Positions 8,391 to 17,381 of a stretch of 37,084 nucleotides of DNA are shown here, in pieces. The stretch comes from Anaerolineae bacterium. Its GTDB lineage: Bacteria > Chloroflexota > Anaerolineae > B4-G1. Made by a program: the position numbers and the translations under genes. The notes below the pieces were generated by a model that searched no databases, had not been told where the DNA came from, and saw only the letters and a program-made list of their open reading frames with translations. The DNA is taken from assembly GCA_026418995.1 (NCBI GenBank), contig JAOAAG010000217.1, positions 1-37,084 on the forward strand, in the 5' to 3' direction. Position 1 is the stretch's first letter. Each line of letters starts with the position of its first letter.

Positions 8391-8998
8391 CACGGTTTCT
8401 CCGGGCGCGGCAGGAGACCGTAGAGATACAGCCGGGTCAACTCCTCCACCAACTCATCGTCGGAAATGCCAGGCAGCAGTTGCTCCGGCATCAGTGCACG
8501 CAGCGCGGAAAGGATAACGATAGAACCCGCCACCGCCGTAACAACAATCTCGACCCGGCAGGGGCGCAGCCGATCGGCAGCGACCTGGGCCTGTAGATAC
8601 TGGGCGCCCGAAGCAAGGACAGGGCCGATGATCTGGGTAAAGAAGCGCTCGCGCAGCTCCCTATCGGTCCAGATCTCGGCGACCAGCGCCTGAAGGAAGG
8701 CCTGATTCTCACGGGCAAAGCGGATACGATCGCGGAGGACCGCAGCGATATACCCTGCGGTATCCTGGGTGGCCTCGGCGAGGGCCTGGTCCACCTGTTG
8801 AGTGATCAGGGCATCGGCAATTGCCAGCAACAACTCGCGCTTGTTCTTGAAGTAGAGGTAAATCGTGCCCGGAGCAATGCCTGCGTGGGCCGCGATCTCC
8901 TTCATTGTCGCCCGCTCGTACCCCTTCTCACCCAGGACCGCAGCCGCGGCCTCGAGGATTTGCGTGCGTCGGTCTTCAGGGAAGCCCGATTGCTCCAT
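8390..8998 (-). CDS. TetR/AcrR-family transcriptional repressor
   Basis: A 202-residue TetR regulator. The N-terminal HTH is clear: RRTQILEAAAAVLGEKGYERATMKEIAAHAGIAPGTIYLYFKNKRELL (shown in parts; about residues 10-57). The C-terminal ligand domain is variable, as usual. The chosen ATG has GGAGGG just upstream. The frame extends 14 codons further, into the operator and promoter, and those codons are unlikely to be translated. A TetR-type palindrome overlaps the expected transcription start, so autorepression together with the coupled ABC-2 permease is likely. The inducer is unknown. Confidence 0.93.
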   Translation of the reverse strand: MEQSGFPEDRRTQILEAAAAVLGEKGYERATMKEIAAHAGIAPGTIYLYFKNKRELLLAIADALITQQVDQALAEATQDTAGYIAAVLRDRIRFARENQAFLQALVAEIWTDRELRERFFTQIIGPVLASGAQYLQAQVAADRLRPCRVEIVVTAVAGSIVILSALRALMPEQLLPGISDDELVEELTRLYLYGLLPRPEKP

Positions 8999-9013
8999 CG
9001 TCCCTCCATAGTT

Positions 9014-9035
9014 TATGAATGAATGTTCATTTATA
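9014..9035. promoter_or_regulatory. TetR-type operator
   Basis: A 22-bp near-palindrome TAT-G-AATGAA-TG-TTCATT-T-ATA with one mismatched pair. The core AATGAATGTTCATT is of the type bound by many TetR/AcrR repressors. It lies between the -10 box and the start codon of the regulator, overlapping the predicted transcription start. Confidence 0.75.
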
Positions 9036-9038
9036 GCC

Positions 9039-9066
9039 ATTGTACCAGGGAGAAGGGGATTGTCAA
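9039..9066 (-). promoter_or_regulatory. Promoter of the TetR/ABC-2 permease operon
   Basis: Read on the minus strand: -35 TTGACA (9061-9066), a 16-base spacer and -10 TACAAT (9039-9044). Transcription would begin at about 9030, inside the palindromic operator. Confidence 0.75.
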
Positions 9067-9359
9067 GACCAGTCCCGATAATTGGGACAAAGCGGTGTGA
9101 CCTGCCTTCCTGTAGCCTGGAGGCAATGTTTCGCTCGGTGAGGCATCACAACACCTCGTGCAGTCCGTGGTAGAACCACTTGCGCACCTGTGAGGGGAAA
9201 GCGGAACCGTTGCGCGGGGCACGCTCAGGAGGAACTGGCAATAGCACTCCGGGGCTTGGCGTGGACGGTATGCCCGGCCCTACGACACAGCGGCCAGCAT
9301 GGGCGCAAGGCTTATCTAGCGCGACATGTGGTCTCGCACGCTCCCCGGCACTCAGGCGG
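9067..9359. other. Intergenic stretch with no recognised gene
   Basis: About 290 bases between the TetR promoter and the thrC stop codon. Several short open frames cross it on both strands, but none has a ribosome binding site or a recognisable product. A small inverted repeat GTCCC/GGGAC sits at 9072-9088, just upstream of the TetR -35 box. I see no clear terminator for the threonine operon here. Confidence 0.5.
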
Positions 9360-10691
<1,332 letters not shown>

Positions 10692-10700
10692 CTCACCCTC

Positions 10701-11831
10701 CTATGCGCCAACTGCATGGGTCTCCGTCCGATGGATCGGTCGGTATCCCTGAGATGCCAGCTCTGGTGGCGGCAGCGAGGCCTCATCCGGCTTGTCCGAA
10801 AGGCCAAAGAGCAGCGCCCCCTGTTGACACCAGGCCTGCGCCAGCTCCCGCACTTCGTGGGTGACCACGATCTCGTCCCGCAACAGTTGCTCCACCGGGG
10901 TGCTATCGTCCAACTGCCCCATCCGCCCGATGGTTGTACGGTATTCGTTGTAACGGAAGGCTTTGAAGGGAGTGGGGTCGCCCTGTTGCACCAGGGCGTA
11001 GATGTCATTGTGGATGGCGCGTAAACTCGCCGGTAGCTCCGCAACGTGGTCATTGACCCAGGCGATAAACTGCTCAAAGCTCCTCATGCGACCGGATTTT
11101 ACATCTTCCACCAGCGACTCTAATGCTAGCAAGCCGCTGCCCAGGATCAGGCAGATGTAGCATAGATAGTCCTGATTGTCCGCAGTAAAGGGATGGAACT
11201 CGGCCCGTTTGAGCCGGTCATAGGCGGTTTGAAAGCGCGCCGGGTCGAATTCTTCTCCCAGGAGATTGCCTATGGTTAGGCGCACGGCCTCGACGCGTGC
11301 CAGGTCAATGACGTGGTCATTGCGCCCGCGCGCTCCTATCGCGGTTTTATCCAGGTCTACCACCACGGCCGTGTGTTCGTCTATTGGGAAATGGTTGGTG
11401 CGACAGAAGCGGTCAAAATCAGCCAACCCTGCCCAGCGGTTGGTCTGGTAAAATGTCTCGCCGCTCTGTTCGTTCACCTCCACACAGGCTGGAGAGTTGT
11501 CCTCTGCACAGATGAAAAGCACACCAGGCCATGCTCCAGCCCGACAGATGTTGATGAAGGCGGTGCCGTCGTTCATGCGAGTGTCGCCCAGGTAGATCAG
11601 GCGTTTCAGCGGGACGCGGGGGGCATCCAGCGCCCGTGCTTCTTTCAACAGGTGGGCGATGACGGAGGCGTATGCCGGCTCGCTCTTGCGCGGGATGACG
11701 CCTTGCGGCAGGCCCAGGCGGGGGGCGATCTCTGCCAGCGACGGCAGGCGTGGGTCGCACGGGACAAGGTTACGGTAGACGATGAAGTCCCCGATGAACG
11801 CGTGTACCGAGGTACGGCCGTATACTCTCAT
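10701..11831 (-). CDS. Unassigned operon protein X with HAD-like motifs in permuted order
   Basis: A 376-residue cytoplasmic protein between asd and thrC that I do not recognise as a named enzyme. Three stretches resemble haloacid-dehalogenase (HAD) phosphotransferase motifs. LIYLGDTRMNDGTAF (78-92) looks like the metal-binding motif IV. VVVDLDKTAIG (156-166) looks like motif I, with D159 as candidate nucleophile and D161 as acid/base. LLFGLSDKPDEA (340-351) looks like motif II (S345). In ordinary HAD proteins motif IV comes last; here it comes first, so the core may be circularly permuted. The region between (about 190-330) is alpha-helical in character. The start has AAGGAG eight bases upstream. 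The position inside a threonine operon that lacks thrB suggests a role in making or recycling phosphohomoserine; that is inference. A phosphatase of unrelated purpose is the main alternative. Confidence 0.8.
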   Translation of the reverse strand: MRVYGRTSVHAFIGDFIVYRNLVPCDPRLPSLAEIAPRLGLPQGVIPRKSEPAYASVIAHLLKEARALDAPRVPLKRLIYLGDTRMNDGTAFINICRAGAWPGVLFICAEDNSPACVEVNEQSGETFYQTNRWAGLADFDRFCRTNHFPIDEHTAVVVDLDKTAIGARGRNDHVIDLARVEAVRLTIGNLLGEEFDPARFQTAYDRLKRAEFHPFTADNQDYLCYICLILGSGLLALESLVEDVKSGRMRSFEQFIAWVNDHVAELPASLRAIHNDIYALVQQGDPTPFKAFRYNEYRTTIGRMGQLDDSTPVEQLLRDEIVVTHEVRELAQAWCQQGALLFGLSDKPDEASLPPPELASQGYRPIHRTETHAVGA

Positions 11832-11843
11832 AGAGACTGCTCC

Positions 11844-12929
11844 TTAAATGTAGCCTTTTGCCTTCAGCAGCTCAGCGCTGAGGATCGCCCCGCCCGCTGC
11901 TCCGCGTACCGTATTGTGCGACAGCGCCACAAAGCGCACGTCCAGCACCGGACACTCGCGCAGCCGCCCGATAGTGATGGCCATGCCGCGCCCGGCATCG
12001 CGGTCCCGGCGTGTCTGGGGCCGGTCAGGCTCATCACGGTAAATGAGCACTGGCTGTGGGGCAAACGGCAACCCCAGCTCCTGCGGCTCGGCCCGGAAGG
12101 TGCGCCAGATACGCACAATCTCGTCCAGCGCTGGCTTCCGTGACCTGAACTTGAGGCTGACGCAGGCCAGGTGACCATCGAGCGCCGGAACACGGTTGCA
12201 GTGGGCCGAGATGTGGATCGAGTGATCAGGCACGATCCGGCCATTCTGGATGAAGCCCAGGATTTTGCGCGGCTCCTGTTCGCTCTTCTCCTCCTCGCCG
12301 GGGATGTAAGGGATGATGTTGTCAATCATGTCAATGGAGGCCGGCCCCGGGTAACCCGCGCCGGAGACCGCCTGCATCGTGACGACCACCATGCTCTCCA
12401 CTTCGTATCCAGCTCTGAGCAGCGCGTAGACCGGCGGCAGGTAACTCTGGAGGCTGCAATTGGGTTTAACCACGATCAGGCCCCTATCCCAGCCCCGGTT
12501 TTGGCGCTGGAAAGGGATGATCTCGGTGTGGTGCGGATTCACCTCTGGGATGAGCACCGGCACATCCTCTGTCCACCGATGGGCCGAGTTGTTGGAGACG
12601 ACGGCCAACCCCTGGGCGGCATAGCGTTCTTCCAGCTCGCGCACTGCTTCCTTGTCCATTTCAACCGCCGAGAACACCAGATCACACTGCCGGCGGGCTG
12701 CGTCCACGTCCCCGGCATCGCCGACGGTCAGGTCAGCCACTGCTGCCGGCACCTCCTCGTCCAGCACCCAGCGTCCGGCTACGGCCTCCATGTATCTTTT
12801 GCCTGCGGAGCGGGGGGAGGCGGCGACGTAGGTGAGCTCAAACCAGGGATGGTTGCTCAGCAGCCGCACATAGTTCTGGCCGACCATGCCGGTCGCGCCG
12901 ATGACGCCCACCCGCACCTTACCCGCCAT
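11844..12929 (-). CDS. asd: Aspartate-semialdehyde dehydrogenase
   Basis: A 361-residue enzyme that reduces aspartyl-4-phosphate to aspartate semialdehyde with NADPH, the second step of the aspartate pathway. The N-terminal Rossmann motif is GVIGATGMVGQNY (8-20). The catalytic Cys is in KPNCSLQSY (C158), and the active-site region AHCNRVPALDGH carries the catalytic-type His. These features fit the archaeal/fungal-like branch of the family rather than the classical enterobacterial one. Its start overlaps the end of the aspartokinase gene by 11 bases, so the two are probably translationally coupled. The next gene is X, 12 bases on. Confidence 0.94.
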   Translation of the reverse strand: MAGKVRVGVIGATGMVGQNYVRLLSNHPWFELTYVAASPRSAGKRYMEAVAGRWVLDEEVPAAVADLTVGDAGDVDAARRQCDLVFSAVEMDKEAVRELEERYAAQGLAVVSNNSAHRWTEDVPVLIPEVNPHHTEIIPFQRQNRGWDRGLIVVKPNCSLQSYLPPVYALLRAGYEVESMVVVTMQAVSGAGYPGPASIDMIDNIIPYIPGEEEKSEQEPRKILGFIQNGRIVPDHSIHISAHCNRVPALDGHLACVSLKFRSRKPALDEIVRIWRTFRAEPQELGLPFAPQPVLIYRDEPDRPQTRRDRDAGRGMAITIGRLRECPVLDVRFVALSHNTVRGAAGGAILSAELLKAKGYI

Positions 12930-14331
12930 TGAGGATCACCTCTTTGTGGATTTGTTGCACGGCGCCGGCGGCATCTTTCGCCTCGACGACCAGCGAGATG
13001 CTGCATTCCGACGACCCCTGGGCGATAGCGATCACATTGATACTGGCCTGCCCCAGCGCACCGAAGAGCCGCGCGGCCACCCCGGGCGTGTTGCGCAGCC
13101 CGGCTCCGACCGCCGTGACGATTACCACATCATCCCACGACCAGACGCGGTCAATGTCCGAACGTGCCAGTTCACGTGCCATCTCCTCCTCAATTGCTCT
13201 CACCACTCGGGACACCGTCTCTGTCGGAATCACGAAGCAAATGGATTGCTCCGAGGAAGCCTGGGAGATCATCAGCACGCTGGCCCCCTGTCTGGCGACG
13301 GCGGAGAAGGTACGGGCGGCGATGCCTGGCACGCCCAGCATCCCGCGCCCCTCGACCGTCACCATGCTCATACCTTTGATCGCCGTGACCGCCTTGATGC
13401 GGCCGCGTTCCTGCTCCGGCTCCCCGGTGATGCAGGTACCCGGACAGGAGGGGTTGAAGGTGTTTTTAACCCAGAGGGGTATGCCACGCTGAACAACCGG
13501 CAGGATTGTCTTGGGGTGCAGGACTTTAGCCCCGAAATAGGCCAGCTCGCTGACCTCGCTGTATGAGAGCGTGGGGATAACGCGGGCGTCCGGCACCAGG
13601 CGTGGATCGGCCGTCATTACCCCGTCCACGTCCGTCCACGTCCAGACCTCAGCGGCGTCAACGCAATCGCCCAGGATGGCGGCGGTGTAATCGCTCCCCC
13701 CGCGCCCCAGCGTCGTGATCACACCCTGTTCCGTAGCCCCGATGAAGCCGGTCACCACGGGGATGACACCGTCATCCAGCAACGGCCTCAGTCGTTCCGA
13801 GACCTTGGCGCGCGTGATCTCCATCAGTGGCGCGGCGTTCTGGAAATTGTCGTCGGTGATGATCAACTGGGTAGCATCCACAGCCTCGCTGCGCAAGCCG
13901 CGCCGGCGTAGCACGGCGGCGAAGATACGGGCGTTGATGCGCTCGCCCAGGGACGAGATCGCGTCGAGCGCACGGGGCGTCAACTCGCCCAGAATGTGGA
14001 CACTGTAACAGAAAGAGGAGAGCTCATCTATCAGGCGGTCCACTGTAGCGAGCAGTTGGACGCGCTCGCCGCCCTGGGTAAGCAACCGGCCTACCACGTC
14101 GTGGTGTCGGCTGCGCAGGTCACCGATGATGGCGCGGTAGGTGGTGTCGTCACCCATCTCGGCTGCTCGGGCGCTGCGGATCAGCGCATCGGTCACGCCG
14201 CTCATCGCCGAGACAACGACCACCATCTTTTGCCAGCGTGCCGCGTACTCCTGCACCAGGTCGGCAGCCTGGGTGATGGCTTCTGCGCTGCCCACCGAGG
14301 TACCGCCAAATTTCATCACGAGTGTGCCCAT
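12919..14331 (-). CDS. Aspartate kinase
   Basis: A 470-residue monofunctional aspartokinase that phosphorylates L-aspartate at the head of the Thr/Met/Lys pathway. Motifs are MKFGGTSVG at the N-terminus, VVVVSAMSGVTDALI, FGGSD-like GRGGSDYTAAILG, WTDVDGVMTADPR and SYSEVSELAYFGAKVLHP. Two C-terminal ACT domains (about 320-470) suggest feedback control, probably by threonine or lysine. The ATG at 14331 has GGAGGT five bases upstream. The longer open frame would read through the palindrome between the genes and is unlikely. The 116-base gap from hom holds a strong 15-bp hairpin. Confidence 0.94.
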   Translation of the reverse strand: MGTLVMKFGGTSVGSAEAITQAADLVQEYAARWQKMVVVVSAMSGVTDALIRSARAAEMGDDTTYRAIIGDLRSRHHDVVGRLLTQGGERVQLLATVDRLIDELSSFCYSVHILGELTPRALDAISSLGERINARIFAAVLRRRGLRSEAVDATQLIITDDNFQNAAPLMEITRAKVSERLRPLLDDGVIPVVTGFIGATEQGVITTLGRGGSDYTAAILGDCVDAAEVWTWTDVDGVMTADPRLVPDARVIPTLSYSEVSELAYFGAKVLHPKTILPVVQRGIPLWVKNTFNPSCPGTCITGEPEQERGRIKAVTAIKGMSMVTVEGRGMLGVPGIAARTFSAVARQGASVLMISQASSEQSICFVIPTETVSRVVRAIEEEMARELARSDIDRVWSWDDVVIVTAVGAGLRNTPGVAARLFGALGQASINVIAIAQGSSECSISLVVEAKDAAGAVQQIHKEVILNGG

Positions 14332-14420
14332 ATGCGACCTCCGCATAGATGTGGGTTTTGCCTGGCGAAACAGGCCTCCAGGCCTGCCCAGATGACTAGA
14401 AAGGGCCGTCCTGCGCGGCG

Positions 14421-14453
14421 AGGTGACGGTCACTTCCCAAGTGACCGTCACCT
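14421..14453. repeat. 15-bp perfect palindrome between hom and ask
   Basis: Arms AGGTGACGGTCACTT and AAGTGACCGTCACCT around the 3-base loop CCC. It covers the last codon and stop codon of hom (14448-14453). As RNA it would form a very stable hairpin, able to segment or attenuate the operon mRNA. A related palindrome lies at 4033-4064. A 15-base part of it (GACGGTCACTTCCCA) recurs at 15075-15089 inside hom. Confidence 0.8.
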
Positions 14454-15518
14454 GATATCGCTCCTCCCCAGTTCGATAATATCTCCGAGGACCCCAGCGG
14501 CCGTCACTTCCCGTCCAGCGCCCGGACCGCAAATGACCAGTGGAATTTCATTATAGCGCGCCGTGTAGAAGGCAAAGTGATTGCCCGGCCCGCGCAGCAT
14601 ACCCAGAGCACTTTCGCGCGGCACCGGCGTCAACCCCACCATTCCTGCCTGTGGCGTCACCCGGGCGACGTAGCGCAGGATATTGCCTTCGTTCCAGGCC
14701 CTGGCCCGACGGGCCGCGTATTCCTCGTCCAGCCGCTCAATGGCAGCGAGGAACTCATCCACCGTGAGCGAGGCCAGTTCTCTGGGATATAGCGATTCGA
14801 CCGCCAGGTTCTCCTGGTCCAGCGGCCAGCCTGCGGTGCGGGCCAGAATGAGCGCCTTGCGTGCCACGTCCATGCCGCTCAGGTCCTCGCGTGGATCCGG
14901 CTCGGTGTAGCCCAGCTCCCGCGCTCTCCGTACAGCGCTCGAGTAGGGCACCTCCTGTTCAAGTTCCGAGCACAGGTAGCCCAGCGTCCCACTCATGCAC
15001 CCCTCGATGGCGGTTATCTGGTCTCCCGTGTCTAGCAGGTAATTCAGCGTAGCAATCACCGGCAGGCCGGCCCCGACGGTCACTTCCCAGCGCACTTTGG
15101 GGTGCTCAAAGAAGATGCGAGCCTCCTCCCAGGGGGCGGCCAGCGGGAGCTTATTGGCAAGCACGAGGCCACAGCCCGCGTCTAACGCCGCCTTCAGTAT
15201 GGGGACAGTGTGTGGAGAAGCGGTCAGGTCGGCCAGAATGACGCCCGGTTGCAAGGCGGACCTGATGGCGTCGAGCGGGAGGACACCTGGCAGGGACTCA
15301 AGCAGGCGACCACTGGCAACCGCTTGCAGCGCAGCGCGCAGCGTCTCTTCAGGTAGACCTTGGGCGTTGTATAACACACCGCTGATATCGGCCAGTGCGA
15401 TCGGCACAATCTGCACCCCCGCACGGCTGGCGACTGTCTCCCGTGTTTCCAGCACCTGACGCAAGAGGGTACTACCGACATTGCCAAAACCCAGGAAGAT
15501 TAACCTGATCTCGTGCAT
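14448..15518 (-). CDS. hom: Homoserine dehydrogenase
   Basis: A 356-residue NAD(P)H enzyme that reduces aspartate semialdehyde to homoserine. The N-terminal nucleotide-binding motif is LIFLGFGNVGSTLL (6-19). Substrate-domain landmarks are GCMSGTLGYL (about 188-197) and EDLSGMDVARKALILAR (about 225-241), which holds the catalytic Asp and Lys. It is a short form without the C-terminal ACT domain seen in many Gram-positive enzymes, so feedback control may rest on the T-box leader and the aspartokinase. AAGGAG lies four bases before the ATG. It is the first gene of the hom-ask-asd-X-thrC operon. Confidence 0.93.
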   Translation of the reverse strand: MHEIRLIFLGFGNVGSTLLRQVLETRETVASRAGVQIVPIALADISGVLYNAQGLPEETLRAALQAVASGRLLESLPGVLPLDAIRSALQPGVILADLTASPHTVPILKAALDAGCGLVLANKLPLAAPWEEARIFFEHPKVRWEVTVGAGLPVIATLNYLLDTGDQITAIEGCMSGTLGYLCSELEQEVPYSSAVRRARELGYTEPDPREDLSGMDVARKALILARTAGWPLDQENLAVESLYPRELASLTVDEFLAAIERLDEEYAARRARAWNEGNILRYVARVTPQAGMVGLTPVPRESALGMLRGPGNHFAFYTARYNEIPLVICGPGAGREVTAAGVLGDIIELGRSDIR

Positions 15519-15540
15519 CTCACTCCTTAAAGGCTAAAAG

Positions 15541-15805
15541 ATACGCAAAAACCCCGCGCCCCTGGGGCGCGGGGTCTCCCACGCGGTTCCACCCAAGTTC
15601 CACACACTCGCGGTGTGGCACTCTAGCGGCGATAACGGGCCAGCCCGGACTCCCATACTCTCGCTGCGCGATTTGAGGGAGTCGCTCACGGGGGGTTTTC
15701 CCAGCCATCCAGCCAGGGAGGCTTCCAGCCTTTGGCCTCCCCTCTCTGAGGCCTTACCGGGTGGTACTCGTCCCGATCAGCGCTTTCTTCAGTCTTAATT
15801 GGCAG
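15541..15805 (-). promoter_or_regulatory. T-box riboswitch leader, probably tRNA-Thr responsive
   Basis: Minus-strand leader of the threonine operon. The T-box sequence TGGGTGGAACCGCGTGG lies at 15579-15595, just before a strong terminator. Stem I is recognisable: an AGTA turn in GGGACGAGTACC near the 5' end, an AGAGA element, a 7-bp distal helix GGGAGGC/GCCTCCC, and on the 3' side GGGAAAACCCCC. The turn partner GAA there is followed by ACC (15694-15696), a threonine codon placed where the specifier is expected. The tRNA-end-binding bulge reads UGGA (15588-15591), predicting a tRNA with U at the discriminator position. Uncharged tRNA would stabilise the antiterminator and switch the operon on. 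Confidence 0.9.
15547..15575 (-). terminator. T-box regulatory terminator
   Basis: An 11-bp GC-rich stem, ACCCCGCGCCC/GGGCGCGGGGT with loop of three, followed on the minus strand by TTTTTGCG. It is the intrinsic terminator alternative to the T-box antiterminator and ends 28 bases before the hom start codon. Confidence 0.9.
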
Positions 15806-15810
15806 CAACT

Positions 15811-15838
15811 ATTATATCAGCTTCCCGCAATTTGGCAA
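15811..15838 (-). promoter_or_regulatory. hom: Promoter of the T-box/threonine operon
   Basis: Minus strand: -35 TTGCCA (15833-15838), a 16-base spacer and a perfect -10 TATAAT (15811-15816). The transcript would begin at about 15804, directly ahead of Stem I of the T-box. Its -35 box overlaps the -35 box of the divergent MFS promoter. Confidence 0.8.
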
Positions 15839-15860
15839 ATAGCTCTGTTTGTGGTAGGAT
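15832..15860 (+). promoter_or_regulatory. Promoter of the MFS-mtaB gene cluster
   Basis: Plus strand: -35 TTGGCA (15832-15837), a 17-base spacer and -10 TAGGAT (15855-15860). It gives a leader of roughly 60 bases before the MFS start codon. The -35 shares five base pairs with the opposite-facing -35 of the threonine operon. Confidence 0.6.
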
Positions 15861-15929
15861 GATGAGAGTTACTACCCTCCCGCAGGTTTTGCACCCGGGG
15901 AGGGCAGGACGGGATGGGGAGTTGCGTCA

Positions 15930-17357
15930 ATGAATGCACTGCGCTGGTATGATTACCTCACCATCAACATCTACTGGCTTGGACTGACAACGGTCTCGCA
16001 GAGCAATGGGTTGATCGTCCCCCTGCTGATCCAGCGCTTTGTCGGCCCTGAACAGCAGGGGGAGGCCTTCGGTCGGCTGCGCCTCTATACCCTGATGGTC
16101 GCTTTGCTGGTCCAGGCACTGGCTGGTCTGCTCTCGGACCGCAGCACTTTGCGCTGGGGACGGCGCCGCCCGTTCATCCTGATCGGCACGCTGCTTAATA
16201 TGGGCTGTCTGCTCGCTATCGGCGCTTCTCCGTCCTACTGGTTTCTCTTCGGCGCGGTGGTATGTTCCCAGATCGCCTCGAACATCGCCCACGGTGCACA
16301 GCAGGGGCTGATCCCCGATCTGGTGCCGGAGGAGCGTCGCGGACGCTTCTCCGGCGTTAAGGCCGTGATGGAGTTGTTGCCGGTGATCATCGTGGCGCTC
16401 ACCGTGGGCAAGCTGATCGCCGGGGGATGGATGTGGGCCGGTATCCTGGTAGCCGTGGCCATACTTGGTGTGACCATGCTCATCACGATGTTGGTGCGAG
16501 AAACGCCGCTCCGGGAGGCGCCGGGGCGGCTGGACTGGCGTCCCTTCGGCAGGCTGGCGGCTATGACGGTCACCTTCCTGGTCATCATCCTGGGAATGGG
16601 GTGGGTGGTGCAGAGCGTAGGCGAGCTGATCTATGACCTGAGTGCCACCATCCCCTCTTTGCTTCCGGTACTGATGGGTGTGGTCGGTCTGCTGGCTATC
16701 GCTATGGCCGTTATTGTGGGAGTGTGGGTCAGCGTGCACATCAGCATAGGAAGGAGTGGCGTGCAGCATCATTCCTCGTTTCCCTGGTGGGTGGTGAACC
16801 GTCTGGCCTTCCTGGTTGGTACCACAAATATTTCCAGCTTTGCCGTGTATTTTCTTCAGGCCAGGCTGGGGATCAAGGGAGATGCGGCGGCCGGGCCGGC
16901 CTCGCAATTGATGATGGCGGTGGGTATCATGATTCTGCTCTGTGCCCTGCCAAGCGGCTGGCTTGCCGACCGTATCGGCCGCAAGAAGTTGCTGGTCGTG
17001 AGTGGCATTGTAGCAGCGTTGGGGACGCTCATCCTCGTGATGGCCCCCAGTATGGGCGTGCTCTACGCAGGGGGATGCCTTATCGGCGCCGCCACAGGCA
17101 TCTTTTTCACCTCCAACTGGGCGCTGGGGACGGATCTGGCGCCGAAGGGAGAGGCCGGACGTTATCTGGGCATCTCCAACCTCGCCGGCGCGGGGGCGGG
17201 CGCGGTAGGGAGTTACATCGGGGGCCCCATAGCCGATTATTTCACCGTCCACATGCCCCACGTGCCGGGGGCAGGGTATAGTTTGATATTTGTTGTCTAT
17301 GCCGGGATGTTTCTCATATCTACGCTGGTGTTAACCAGGGTGCGTGAGGCAAGGTAA
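15930..17357 (+). CDS. Major facilitator superfamily transporter (GPH/sucrose-carrier-like)
   Basis: A 475-residue transporter with about 12 hydrophobic helices. The loop between helices 2 and 3 reads SDRSTLRWGRRRPFILIG, an MFS motif A of the type found in sugar/cation symporters and SLC45/plant sucrose carriers. A second basic motif, ADRIGRKKLLV, lies in the other half. GGGGAG precedes the ATG. It is divergent from the threonine operon and 24 bases ahead of mtaB, with which it is probably cotranscribed. A sugar is the likeliest substrate by motif. An amino acid export role is suggested only by the shared promoter region. Confidence 0.85.
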   Translation: MNALRWYDYLTINIYWLGLTTVSQSNGLIVPLLIQRFVGPEQQGEAFGRLRLYTLMVALLVQALAGLLSDRSTLRWGRRRPFILIGTLLNMGCLLAIGASPSYWFLFGAVVCSQIASNIAHGAQQGLIPDLVPEERRGRFSGVKAVMELLPVIIVALTVGKLIAGGWMWAGILVAVAILGVTMLITMLVRETPLREAPGRLDWRPFGRLAAMTVTFLVIILGMGWVVQSVGELIYDLSATIPSLLPVLMGVVGLLAIAMAVIVGVWVSVHISIGRSGVQHHSSFPWWVVNRLAFLVGTTNISSFAVYFLQARLGIKGDAAAGPASQLMMAVGIMILLCALPSGWLADRIGRKKLLVVSGIVAALGTLILVMAPSMGVLYAGGCLIGAATGIFFTSNWALGTDLAPKGEAGRYLGISNLAGAGAGAVGSYIGGPIADYFTVHMPHVPGAGYSLIFVVYAGMFLISTLVLTRVREAR

Positions 17358-17381
17358 GGCTACCAGCATAAGGCGCGGGTA

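Noticed and set aside
10701-11831. Gene X as a classical homoserine kinase (ThrB, GHMP family)
   Set aside because: No GHMP phosphate-binding PxxxGLGSS-type motif is present; the visible motifs point to a HAD-like protein instead.
14332-14532. N-terminal extension of the aspartokinase frame
   Set aside because: It would translate the 15-bp palindrome and overlap hom; the ATG at 14331 has a good ribosome binding site and gives the family's normal N-terminus.
15927-17261. Minus-strand open frame of 444 codons opposite the MFS gene
   Set aside because: It is His/Gln/Asp-rich low-quality protein, antisense to a clear 12-helix transporter.
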